Shown: positions 8,243 to 14,664, counted from the stretch's first letter. The stretch: 54,162 bases of DNA from an uncultured Prevotella sp. (GCA_900544825.1 UQWP01000014.1:1-54162), one strand, 5' to 3'. Notes: generated by a model not told the origin, from the sequence alone. Translations and numbers: made by a program.

Positions 8243-8350
8243 TTTTTATCTTTTATAAATGAAATTTTCTGCAAATATACGATTTTTATCTTTTATAATG
8301 GATAAAAAACTAGAATATTTTGCTTTTATCTTTTATAAAAGATAAAAAAT
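8243..8350. promoter_or_regulatory. three phased TTTTATCTTTTATAA operator copies, period 40 bp
   Basis: TTTTATCTTTTATAA starts at 8244, 8284 and 8324, exactly 40 bp apart, with unrelated sequence between. Copy 3 is a perfect 24-bp palindrome (8324-8347; each half TTTTATCTTTTA or its complement). Copy 2 is followed by GGATAAAAA, giving an inverted TTTTTATC/GATAAAAA pair. The minus-strand -7 box (8272-8279) sits between copies 1 and 2, so copy 2 covers the -33 position and copy 1 covers the start of the transcript. This is a repressor-type arrangement. Confidence 0.7.
8272..8279 (-). promoter_or_regulatory. -7 element of the DUF4143 ATPase promoter
   Basis: The minus strand reads TATATTTG, matching TAnnTTTG, 30 nt before the ATG. 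The -33 site is occupied by operator copy 2. Confidence 0.55.
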
Positions 8351-8387
8351 GGCGTTTTATTATCGTTTTATGATAATTATTAAGTGA

Positions 8388-8900
8388 TTATTTATCTTCC
8401 TTCAGATACCAGTCTTTGATGTATCCGGAATAATGCTTGGCAAACTCCTCGGCTTGTCCGGGAGCGCAGGCCTTTACCTTCTTGGCTGGAATACCCGCCC
8501 AAATCTCATGTGCAGGAACCTTTGTGCCATGGGTAACCACTGCGCCTGCAGCAATGATAGCCCCTTCGCCAATGTCTGCCTTGTCAAGCACGGTGGCATT
8601 CATGCCGATGAGTGCACCTTTTCTAACTGTCGCTCCGTGAACGATGGCACCATGTCCTACAGATACATCATCCTCCAGAATGCAAGGCATTGTACCTGTT
8701 TGATGAATGCAGGCGCAATCCTGCACATTTGCTCTGTTTCCACATCTGATAGCATCCACGTCAGAGCGCAATACCGCACTATACCAGATGCTGCAGTCAT
8801 CGCCAAGAATACAGTCGCCGGTTAGCACTGCGTTCTCAGCGATAAAACAATTTTTTCCCCATTGAGGAGTCTTTCCTTCTACTGTCTTTATGATAGCCAT
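8388..8900 (-). CDS. gamma-carbonic anhydrase-like hexapeptide-repeat protein
   Basis: A 170-residue left-handed beta-helix protein. The hexapeptide pattern (ILGDDC, VRKGALIG, IGEGAIIAAGAVV) runs through residues 25-135. Three histidines, H66 (CIHQTG), H83 and H88 (VGHGAIVHG), match the metal ligands of gamma-class carbonic anhydrases. Many proteins of this family (YrdA/PaaY type) have weak or no anhydrase activity, so the reaction is uncertain. The start at 8900 (MAIIKTVEGKTPQW) is conserved in the family; a longer reading runs through the promoter. A duplicated fragment of its 5' end is found at 10334-10390. Confidence 0.85.
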   Translation of the reverse strand: MAIIKTVEGKTPQWGKNCFIAENAVLTGDCILGDDCSIWYSAVLRSDVDAIRCGNRANVQDCACIHQTGTMPCILEDDVSVGHGAIVHGATVRKGALIGMNATVLDKADIGEGAIIAAGAVVTHGTKVPAHEIWAGIPAKKVKACAPGQAEEFAKHYSGYIKDWYLKEDK

Positions 8901-8926
8901 ATTGAATATGTATTTGAATTTAGGTG

Positions 8927-8934
8927 CAAAGGTA
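8927..8934 (-). promoter_or_regulatory. -7 element of the carbonic-anhydrase-like gene
   Basis: The minus strand reads TACCTTTG, 26 nt before the ATG at 8900. Confidence 0.55.
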
Positions 8935-9234
8935 ATAAAAAATATTGGAATCATGCGCAGGTTCCGCATAAAAATAGGCATGCTACTTCAAGAATTTATT
9001 CTGTAAATGACTGCTTCTTGTGATAGGCGATAATAATTTATCGTATGAAAAAAGTCCTTTCACAAAAGTATTTTTGTTTCAGAGAAACAGGGAGTTAAGT
9101 GTGAAAGGATTTCTTCTGGATGGTACTACCTTCCTGCATCTCTCGCTTGCAATGGGGATGGAAAACGATGATGATAGGGAAAATGTGTCTATTGAAGAAG
9201 GCGAAAAGATACTCTTTTCGTATCGTTTGACTCG

Positions 9235-9308
9235 GGTCATCCATATAGCTGACTCTGGTCATCTATATGGATGACGGGAGTGGTCTATATGGATGACCAG
9301 AGTCATCC
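9235..9308. repeat. cluster of GGTCATCCATATAG direct and inverted units
   Basis: GGTCATCCATATAG (9235-9248) is the exact reverse complement of CTATATGGATGACC (9285-9298). A middle unit GTCATC-TATATG-GATGAC (9258-9275) is itself a near-palindrome, and ACTCTGGTCAT (9252-9262) is repeated inverted at 9293-9303. The cluster can fold into more than one hairpin. Confidence 0.7.
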
Positions 9309-9419
9309 GATTGGAAGAACGTGTATTTCCTCCTTCTCTTCCACATTCCTTCTCCCTTTGGCAAGCGTTCTTTCTCCCCATTGAATCTGTTCCTTCACTC
9401 TCTGGTCTTAGTTCCATCT

Positions 9420-9503
9420 CTTACTTCTGTTGCAAGCGATGTAAAGCGATATAGATAAAAATGCCTTCATACTTAAGTATCTGTATATCAGAGTATTGAA
9501 GGC
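9420..9503. repeat. dispersed intergenic repeat TGCAAGCGAT...TGCCTTCA, copy 2, with hairpin
   Basis: Bases 9420-9479 repeat the layout seen at 371-418. In this copy GCCTTCATACT (9463-9473) also pairs with AGTATTGAAGGC (9492-9503), giving a hairpin with one bulge. Confidence 0.5.
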
Positions 9504-9523
9504 GTTGTGAAAGGAAAAAAGAT

Positions 9524-9732
9524 TTATTTCATGTAATTCTTCAGCCGCAAATCGAAGAACTTGTCATATACCACGTAGGCATCATCCTGCTGGGTGATGA
9601 AATCCTTCTCCAGCAATCCCTTCAGGGCGGAATTTACTGAGCTTGGCGACGGGAGATGATATTTTCCACGCGGTCGCAGAAGTATTCCGGACCGGCGTAA
9701 CCATTTGTGACAAAAGGATTCTTCATTACCAT
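9524..9732 (-). pseudogene. remnant of a second AAA-type ATPase (internal deletion)
   Basis: On the minus strand the first frame reads MVMKNPFVTNGYAGPEYFCD, the standard N-terminus of Bacteroidota 'NPF...Y.G.eyFcdR' ATPases, and stops after about 32 codons. Shifted by two bases it continues SPSPSSVNSALKGLLEKDFI and ends YDKFFDLRLKNYMK, the typical C-terminus of the same family. The central ATPase core (roughly 300 residues) is missing. The junction lies near 9650-9660. The gene is therefore a deletion relic that keeps both ends and its promoter. Confidence 0.8.
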
Positions 9733-9762
9733 ATCTATACCTTATTATATATTCTATGGCTG

Positions 9763-9816
9763 CAAAGATACAACTTTTATTCCGATTATCATAAAGTGAT
9801 TATCATAAAATGATAA
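9763..9816. promoter_or_regulatory. promoter and palindromic operator of the ATPase remnant
   Basis: The minus-strand -7 box TATCTTTG is at 9763-9770. Just upstream of it GATTATCATAAA occurs twice (9784-9795 and 9798-9809), and TTATCAT-AAA-ATGATAA (9800-9816) is a perfect inverted repeat. The TTATC/GATAA half-sites and their place over the -33 region resemble the operator of the DUF4143 ATPase. Confidence 0.55.
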
Positions 9817-9869
9817 TGAAATAAGGAATTTTATCTTTATCGTGGATAAAAGCCGGAAATTAACTGCTT

Positions 9870-10286
9870 TTATGATAGCAGCTTATCCAATAACGAGAAC
9901 AGTTCTTCTTCTGTTTGATAAGGATAAATATCGAAGTAGGGATTTCCTGTGAGCATGGCTGAAAGCTGAGTCTTGCTCTTGTCATAGAAGATGTGACAAG
10001 GAATTCCTCTACTCTCAGCATAGGCCAGTTCGTAGCCCACGCCTAGTGAAGGATTGCTGCACTCTGCTACTACCAAATCGCTCTCTCGGAGCCATGCTGT
10101 ATCCTGGTTATAGATTTCAGCATCGCTGATTCTGCCTTTTTCCTTGAGGTTTAGATTAGCCTGACCGATATGCTCGGTCAGTACGATGTCTGTCATCTGC
10201 ATGTGTTCAATCATCTTTCTATAGAGATCGGCAAAGTCACGACCTCCACGAATGGAACCTGCAAAATATATTTTCTTTTTCATCAT
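9870..10286 (-). CDS. nucleoside 2-deoxyribosyltransferase / deoxynucleoside-monophosphate N-glycosidase (DNPH1/Rcl-like)
   Basis: A 138-residue protein. KIYFAGSIRGG (residues 5-15) is the signature of the Rcl/DNPH1 branch of the nucleoside deoxyribosyltransferase superfamily. The second site PSLGVGYELAYA contains the likely nucleophile E86, and D62 and D70 lie in the conserved YNQDTAWLRESDLVVAE segment. These enzymes split or transfer the N-glycosidic bond of deoxynucleotides, sanitising the nucleotide pool; related proteins also occur as effectors in defence systems. Two Met codons begin the frame and either may be used. The flanking genes are accessory. Confidence 0.85.
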   Translation of the reverse strand: MMKKKIYFAGSIRGGRDFADLYRKMIEHMQMTDIVLTEHIGQANLNLKEKGRISDAEIYNQDTAWLRESDLVVAECSNPSLGVGYELAYAESRGIPCHIFYDKSKTQLSAMLTGNPYFDIYPYQTEEELFSLLDKLLS

Positions 10287-10333
10287 TCTTGAAACTTAAA
10301 AAAAACTTTTCTATGTGAAAATGTTTGTTGTAA

Positions 10334-10390
10334 CTATTTATCCTTTTCCCATTGAGGATTCTTTTCCTCTACAGTCTTTATAATAGTCAT
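10334..10390 (-). pseudogene. 5' fragment of a second carbonic-anhydrase-like gene
   Basis: The minus strand reads MTIIKTVEEKNPQWEKDK and then stops. This matches the first residues of the intact gene at 8900 (MAIIKTVEGKTPQWGKN), and the DNA is clearly similar (about four of five bases by eye). Only the first 14 or so codons remain. It shows that this strip has undergone duplication or recombination. Confidence 0.75.
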
Positions 10391-10402
10391 ATTATACAGA
10401 TA

Positions 10403-10714
10403 TTACAATATAGCTGCAACTTTGCGAATCTGCTTAAGTTTTTCTACCAAAGCATTATCTTTTCGAGCAGTATGCATATTGTATTTCATCTGCAATTTTA
10501 GGAGAGAATCTGCAGGAATATCTAGTGCAGCCTCAAACATCAGAGCAGATGTTGTGGTAACGGGACGTTTGCCATTCAGTATTTCGTTGAGTACGGAATA
10601 TCCCATACCGATACTTTCCGAAAACTTTCTTTGCGAAATGCCACGTTCTTCTAATTCATCTTTCAAAACCTCACCTGGGTGAGTTGGGTAAAACCCATCA
10701 AAGGTTGTTTCCAT
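10403..10714 (-). CDS. HigA-type XRE-family DNA-binding protein (antitoxin-like, no toxin partner seen)
   Basis: A 103-residue protein that begins TFDGFYPTHPGEVLKDELEERG, split here as the family's 'HPGEVL' N-terminus, followed by a helix-turn-helix (ISQRKFSESIGMGYSVLNEILNGKRPVT, residues 25-52). HigA antitoxins bind a HigB RNase encoded just upstream and repress the pair. No higB frame was found in the 170 bp upstream or downstream, so it is an orphan or acts as a free regulator. An inverted repeat at its promoter (10761-10779) is a likely self-operator. Confidence 0.82.
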   Translation of the reverse strand: METTFDGFYPTHPGEVLKDELEERGISQRKFSESIGMGYSVLNEILNGKRPVTTTSALMFEAALDIPADSLLKLQMKYNMHTARKDNALVEKLKQIRKVAAIL

Positions 10715-10736
10715 TATATATATGTTTTATTGATTG

Positions 10737-10779
10737 CAAAGATAATACTTTATATTTAGTATTCGCTATTTTTGCGAAT
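10737..10779 (-). promoter_or_regulatory. promoter and likely self-operator of the HigA-like gene
   Basis: The minus-strand -7 box TATCTTTG is at 10737-10744. ATTCGC-TATTTTT-GCGAAT (10761-10779) is a perfect 6-bp inverted repeat placed at the -33 region. A further GCGAAT half-site is at 10830-10835, inside the spacer of the plus-strand promoter that follows. Confidence 0.6.
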
Positions 10780-10825
10780 GTTTTATGGGTTTTTATCATT
10801 ATATGCAATGATTTTCTGCAAAAAG

Positions 10826-10857
10826 TTTGGCGAATAGTTGGATTTTTACTATATTTG
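10826..10857 (+). promoter_or_regulatory. full Bacteroidota promoter (TTTG-N20-TATATTTG)
   Basis: TTTG at 10826-10829 and TATATTTG at 10850-10857 are separated by 20 bp, an ideal match. It lies 25 nt before the ATG at 10882 and is divergent from the HigA-like gene. Confidence 0.8.
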
Positions 10858-10881
10858 CAATCATAAAAATAGATTTTGATT

Positions 10882-11036
10882 ATGACAGCTAGAGACGATC
10901 GGGAAAGGGAAAAATCGATAAGAGAAACTATTGGTAAGTTTTTCTTTGATTTGGCAAAAACTACTTTCTAGGTGTTGGTGTTATTTCGACAGTTTTATTA
11001 GCTGTTATTGGGTACTATATTTTAAAACATAAATAA
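10882..11036 (+). pseudogene. frameshifted small membrane protein, DUF6722-like
   Basis: Frame one reads MTARDDREREKSIRETIGKF then FFDLAKTTF and stops at 10969-10971. Shifted by two bases the sequence goes on YFLGVGVISTVLLAVIGYYI then LKHK. IRETIGKFFFDLAK is the N-terminus of a small Bacteroidota membrane-protein family (DUF6722, from memory), and the second part is its last membrane helix. The middle is missing, so it looks like a deletion remnant, although a strong promoter remains. Confidence 0.45.
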
Positions 11037-11037
11037 T

Positions 11038-11145
11038 ATGGAAGGATTAATTATAATTTTGGGCGGTGTCGCTGTTTGCGCAGCCTTGTTTTTGCTTTGG
11101 ATGATGAAGACTAAAGTTGGTCAGAAATGGGTGAAGGAGTTATAA
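11038..11145 (+). CDS. 35-residue single-span membrane protein
   Basis: The frame codes MEGLIIILGGVAVCAALFLL then WMMKTKVGQKWVKEL. Residues 4-23 form a membrane helix and the rest is a basic tail, predicting a small inner-membrane protein with a cytoplasmic C-terminus. It starts 2 nt after the DUF6722-like remnant, and similar micro-proteins follow that family elsewhere (recalled, not checked). No function can be assigned. Confidence 0.5.
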   Translation: MEGLIIILGGVAVCAALFLLWMMKTKVGQKWVKEL

Positions 11146-11199
11146 AGTTATAGATGATAAATGCTTCAAAAGAAAAGCATTTATCATCTATGTATAACT
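11146..11199 (+). terminator. long hairpin after the small membrane protein
   Basis: AGTTATA-GATGATAAATGCTT (from 11146) pairs with AAGCATTTATCATC and TATAACT (ending 11199), a stem of about 20 bp beginning next to the stop codon. It has no T-run after it. Confidence 0.6.
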
Positions 11200-11311
11200 A
11201 TTCAAAGCTATCGAGAATGGCGAATTGAATCGTGAACACGGTATGGAATGGGATGCTGAAGATATGAAGGTTCATCAGCAAAAGATGCTTGATATGATCA
11301 TAAAAAGATAA
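11198..11311 (+). pseudogene. C-terminal gene fragment of unknown family
   Basis: An open stretch without a proper start codes LFKAIENGELNREHGMEWDA and EDMKVHQQKMLDMIIKR. The codon pattern looks like real coding sequence, and the size and charge resemble the tail of a small antitoxin-type protein, but I do not recognise it. A stop codon lies immediately upstream in frame. Confidence 0.3.
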
Positions 11312-11330
11312 TGGATAGGAATAACAGAAA

Positions 11331-11416
11331 AAGGGTTGCAATCCTCGGAAAGATGGATTGCAACCCTTTATACCTTATTAGATATATGATAGAGCTATGA
11401 TAACTCTATCATATAT
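11331..11416. terminator. two hairpins at the 3' end of alaS
   Basis: AAGGGTTGCAATCC (11331-11344) pairs with GGATTGCAACCCTTT (11355-11369). ATATATGATAGAG (11382-11394) pairs with CTCTATCATATAT (11404-11416). The second lies 18 bp beyond the alaS stop codon on the minus strand. Confidence 0.7.
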
Positions 11417-11433
11417 TCATTTGTGGAAGCTGA

Positions 11434-14097
11434 TTACAGCTGAGCCAACTCTACAACCTTATCTACTGCAGCACTCAAACCGTCCTTGTTCTTACCGCCA
11501 GCCTGAGCATAGTGAGGCTGACCGCCACCGCCACCCTGAATCAACTTGGCAGCTTCGCGAATCATCTTACCAGCGTTCAAACCGTGATCCTTAACCATAT
11601 CATCGCTGAACATCACGCAGAGCATAGGCTTATCGTTGTGGTAAGAACCTACCACGCAGATCATGTTCTCTGGCAATGCCTCGCGAACCTTGAATACCAA
11701 ATCCTTGGCAGCTGCTGGCTCCATTGGCAATACGGCTGTAACAACCTTCACGCCGTTGATTTCTCTTGCATTCTCTACAAGCTTATCCTTGGCACGCTCC
11801 ACAGCCTGAGCCTGGAACTTCTCAACATCCTTCTTCAAGGCATCGTGCTCGTCGATGTACTTTCTGATGACACCCTCGAGATCCTTGGCATTATTGAACA
11901 AGCCCTTCAAGGCTACGATGGTATCCTGCAAGCCGTAGATAGCTTCCTCGCAAGCCTTGCCTGTCAAAGCCTCGATACGGCGGATGCCGGCTGCTACACT
12001 GCTCTCAGAGATAATCTTGAAGAAACCAATCTTACCAGTGCTCTTGGCGTGAATACCACCACAGAACTCAGCAGATGGACCGAAGCGAACCACGCGAACC
12101 TTGTCGCCATACTTCTCGCCGAAGAGGGCGATAGCGCCAAGCTCCTTAGCCTCCTCGATAGGAGTATCGCGGTGCTCATCCAGTGGATAGTCGGCACGGA
12201 TCATCTCGTTTACCATGCGCTCTACCTTGCGGAGCTCCTCGTCTGTTACCTTCTGGAAGTGAGAGAAGTCGAAACGCAGGGTATCCTTATCTACATAAGA
12301 ACCCTTCTGCTCTACGTGGTCGCCCAAAACCTGCTTCAGGCAGTAGTCGAGCAAGTGGGTAGCTGTATGGTTGGCTGCGCTTCCCTCGCGGCTCTCGATA
12401 TCTACGCAAGCCATGAAATCAGCGTTTACATCCTTTGGCAATTCCTTTACGATGTGGATGCTCTGGTTGTTCTCGCGCTTGGTGTCGATAACCTGGATAG
12501 TCTCATCCTCGCTAACGAGCACACCCTTGTCGCCAACCTGTCCACCCATCTCACCATAGAATGGAGTGTTGTCGAGTACCAGCTCATAGAAGGTGTTCTT
12601 CTTCTGAGTCACCTTGCGGTAGCGCAGGATATGGCACTCATATTCTGTATAGTCGTAACCCACGAAGTTCTGGTCGCCTTCCTTCAAAACCTCCCAGTCG
12701 CCGTTCTCTACGGCTGCAGCATTGCGGGCACGCTCTTTCTGCTTCTTCATCTCCTCGTCGAAGCCTGCAGCATCTACGGTGTAACCATTCTCACGGCAGA
12801 TCAACTCTGTAAGGTCGAGAGGGAAACCGTATGTATCGAAGAGGCGGAATGCGCTTACGCCGTCGAGCTGAGTCTCGCCATGAGCTTTGAGCTCGTCCAT
12901 ATCACCATTGAGGAGGTTGATACCCTTCTCCAAGGTGCGGAGGAATGAATCCTCTTCCTCTTTCATCACGCGGGTGATGAGCTCCTGCTGAGCTGGCAAC
13001 TCTGGGAAGGCTGCACCCATCTGCTCTACCAATACATTGACGAGCTTGTACATGAATGCCTGCTTCTGACCGAGGAATGTGTAAGCGTAACGTACGGCAC
13101 GGCGCAAGATACGGCGGATTACGTAACCAGCCTTGGCATTGCTTGGCAACTGGCCGTCGGCGATAGAGAAGGCTACGGCACGGAGGTGGTCGGCGCAAAC
13201 ACGCATAGCGATGTCGATCTTCTCCTGCTCATCCTTACCCTCACCATTCTCACCTGTAGGAGTAGTGAAGCCATACTTCTTGCCAGAGATAGCCTCGATA
13301 TCCTTGATGATTGGCTGGAAGATATCTGTATCATAGTTAGAGTGCTTGTCCTGCAACATGCGAACCAAGCGCTCGAAGCCCATACCTGTATCGATAACGT
13401 GCATTGGGAGTGGTTCGAGAGAACCATCAGCCTTGCGGTTGTACTGCATGAACACGATGTTCCAGATTTCGATGACCTGAGGGTTATCCTTGTTTACCAA
13501 CTCATGGCCTGGTACCTTAGCCTTCTCCTCTGGAGTACGTGAATCCACGTGAATCTCTGAGCAAGGACCGCAAGGACCTGTATCGCCCATCTCCCAGAAG
13601 TTGTCGTGCTTGTTACCATTGATGATGTGGTCGGCTGGCACGTGCTTAGCCCAGTAACCTGCTGCCTCGTTGTCGCGTTCCAGACCTTCCTCCTTGCAGC
13701 CCTCGAACACGGTAACATAGAGGTCGGCAGGGTTGAGCTTCAAAATACCAGTCAGATACTCCCAAGCCATATCGATGGCGCCCTCCTTAAAGTAGTCGCC
13801 AAAGCTCCAGTTACCGAGCATCTCGAACATGGTGTGGTGGTAAGTGTCATGACCTACCTCTTCGAGGTCATTGTGCTTACCGCTTACACGGAGACATTTC
13901 TGAGTATCAACACGACGAACATCCTTGCCTGGGTCCTTTGTACCGAGGATGATGTCTTTCCACTGGTTCATACCAGCGTTTGTAAACATCAGCGTTGGGT
14001 CATCCTTGATAACCATTGGTGCTGATGGAACAATTTTGTGGCCCTTACCTTCGAAGAATTTCTTGAAGGATTCGCGCACTTCATTAGCTGTCATCAT
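11434..14097 (-). CDS. alaS: alanine--tRNA ligase
   Basis: Full-length 887-residue enzyme that charges tRNA-Ala in the cytoplasm. The class II catalytic core is at the N-terminus (FTNAGMNQWKDIILG, residues 34-51; HHTMFEMLGNWSFGDYF near 85). The editing domain has the zinc motif H577-TATH581 and C679-GGIH683. The C-terminal oligomerisation/C-Ala region ends GGGGGQPHYAQAGGKN. Two Met codons start the frame; MLTAxEIR-type homologues favour the second (14094). Its promoter overlaps that of the divergent MerR gene. Confidence 0.97.
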   Translation of the reverse strand: MMTANEVRESFKKFFEGKGHKIVPSAPMVIKDDPTLMFTNAGMNQWKDIILGTKDPGKDVRRVDTQKCLRVSGKHNDLEEVGHDTYHHTMFEMLGNWSFGDYFKEGAIDMAWEYLTGILKLNPADLYVTVFEGCKEEGLERDNEAAGYWAKHVPADHIINGNKHDNFWEMGDTGPCGPCSEIHVDSRTPEEKAKVPGHELVNKDNPQVIEIWNIVFMQYNRKADGSLEPLPMHVIDTGMGFERLVRMLQDKHSNYDTDIFQPIIKDIEAISGKKYGFTTPTGENGEGKDEQEKIDIAMRVCADHLRAVAFSIADGQLPSNAKAGYVIRRILRRAVRYAYTFLGQKQAFMYKLVNVLVEQMGAAFPELPAQQELITRVMKEEEDSFLRTLEKGINLLNGDMDELKAHGETQLDGVSAFRLFDTYGFPLDLTELICRENGYTVDAAGFDEEMKKQKERARNAAAVENGDWEVLKEGDQNFVGYDYTEYECHILRYRKVTQKKNTFYELVLDNTPFYGEMGGQVGDKGVLVSEDETIQVIDTKRENNQSIHIVKELPKDVNADFMACVDIESREGSAANHTATHLLDYCLKQVLGDHVEQKGSYVDKDTLRFDFSHFQKVTDEELRKVERMVNEMIRADYPLDEHRDTPIEEAKELGAIALFGEKYGDKVRVVRFGPSAEFCGGIHAKSTGKIGFFKIISESSVAAGIRRIEALTGKACEEAIYGLQDTIVALKGLFNNAKDLEGVIRKYIDEHDALKKDVEKFQAQAVERAKDKLVENAREINGVKVVTAVLPMEPAAAKDLVFKVREALPENMICVVGSYHNDKPMLCVMFSDDMVKDHGLNAGKMIREAAKLIQGGGGGQPHYAQAGGKNKDGLSAAVDKVVELAQL

Positions 14098-14176
14098 ATT
14101 ATCTTTTATATTAATCTTTTTTAATTCTCAAATGTTGTTTCAGAGGCTGTATTTCTCCTCTGTTTTGATTATTTTT

Positions 14177-14190
14177 TGCCCTTAAGGGCA
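14177..14190. other. 14-bp palindrome in the alaS leader
   Basis: TGCCCTTAAGGGCA is a perfect palindrome within the transcribed leader of alaS on the minus strand, about 80 nt before the start codon. Confidence 0.35.
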
Positions 14191-14206
14191 TTTTCTTCCG
14201 AAAAAC

Positions 14207-14238
14207 TTTGCAAAGATAAGAAGAATTGCTTAATTTTG
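14207..14238 (+). promoter_or_regulatory. promoter of the MerR-family gene, overlapping the alaS promoter
   Basis: On the plus strand TTTG (14207-14210), 20 bp, then TAATTTTG (14231-14238) is an ideal match. On the minus strand TATCTTTG (14211-14218) is the -7 box for alaS. The two RNA-polymerase sites overlap, so the genes probably compete for transcription. Confidence 0.75.
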
Positions 14239-14277
14239 CAACAAAATTAATTATTTTTGAAATTAAAGTTTGGAAAA

Positions 14278-14625
14278 ATGGCTTTAAATACAGATAAAAA
14301 CGTAAAATTGTACTATTCCATCAAGGAAGTGGCTGAGGAAGTGGGTGTAACGGAGTCAACTCTCCGTTATTGGGAAAAGGAGTTTCCTTTCCTCAGACCT
14401 AAGGTGGGCGTGAACAAGGTGCGTCAATATTCTGACAAGGATATTGAGCAGGTGAAACTCATCTATAACCTGATCAAGGTGAAGGGATTCAAGATTGCTG
14501 CGGCACGTAAGTATCTGAGTCAAAACAGAACGGGTGCCGAGAAATCGTCTGACGTTCTCGACACCCTTATTTCTGTAAGAGATCAGCTCAAGGAGCTCAA
14601 GAAACAGCTCGACGGACTGGTTTAA
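14278..14625 (+). CDS. MerR-family transcriptional regulator
   Basis: A 115-residue cytoplasmic DNA-binding protein. The winged helix-turn-helix covers residues 10-75 (YYSIKEVAEEVGVTESTLRY, then YWEKEFPFLRP). A short C-terminal coiled coil (SVRDQLKELKKQLDGL) would form the dimer. There is no effector domain or metal-binding Cys, so the signal is unknown; small MerR proteins of this type sit beside alaS in many Bacteroidales. The start at 14278 is chosen because the promoter's -7 box ends at 14238 and the TTG-initiated longer form adds unconserved residues. Confidence 0.88.
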   Translation: MALNTDKNVKLYYSIKEVAEEVGVTESTLRYWEKEFPFLRPKVGVNKVRQYSDKDIEQVKLIYNLIKVKGFKIAAARKYLSQNRTGAEKSSDVLDTLISVRDQLKELKKQLDGLV

Positions 14626-14664
14626 TACTTTGAACTTTGAGGTTTGAACTTTGAACTTTATGAT
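14626..14664. repeat. TTTGAAC 7-bp periodic repeat, copy 1
   Basis: Repeats of ACTTTGA at 7-bp spacing end in GAACTTTATGAT. The copy lies between the convergent MerR and pectinesterase genes. Related copies are at 21401, 23173 (inverted) and 41161. Confidence 0.75.

Larger units (their letters stand above)
8982..9523. other. gene-free accessory spacer with inverted repeats
   Basis: No convincing gene was found. The stretch holds AGTCCTTTCAC/GTGAAAGGATT arms (about 9051-9111), the GGTCATCCATATAG repeat cluster (9235-9308), and a second copy of the TGCAAGCGAT dispersed repeat. An open frame at 9020-9274 has no family resemblance and runs into the repeat cluster. Confidence 0.5.

Noticed and set aside
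8243..8350. Three evenly spaced repeats as a CRISPR array
   Set aside because: The repeat is only 15 bp, palindromic and AT-rich, spacers are 25 bp, there are three copies at a promoter and no cas genes.
9020..9274. 84-residue open frame on the plus strand
   Set aside because: No family resemblance, poor composition, and its end is inside the GGTCATCCATATAG repeat cluster. No promoter or leader of the local type fits it.
10684..10866. 60-residue plus-strand frame as the missing HigB toxin
   Set aside because: Wrong strand for a higBA operon, no HigB motifs, and it runs through both promoters.
11512..12948. 478-residue open frame on the plus strand
   Set aside because: Antisense shadow of alaS; Leu-rich without domain motifs.
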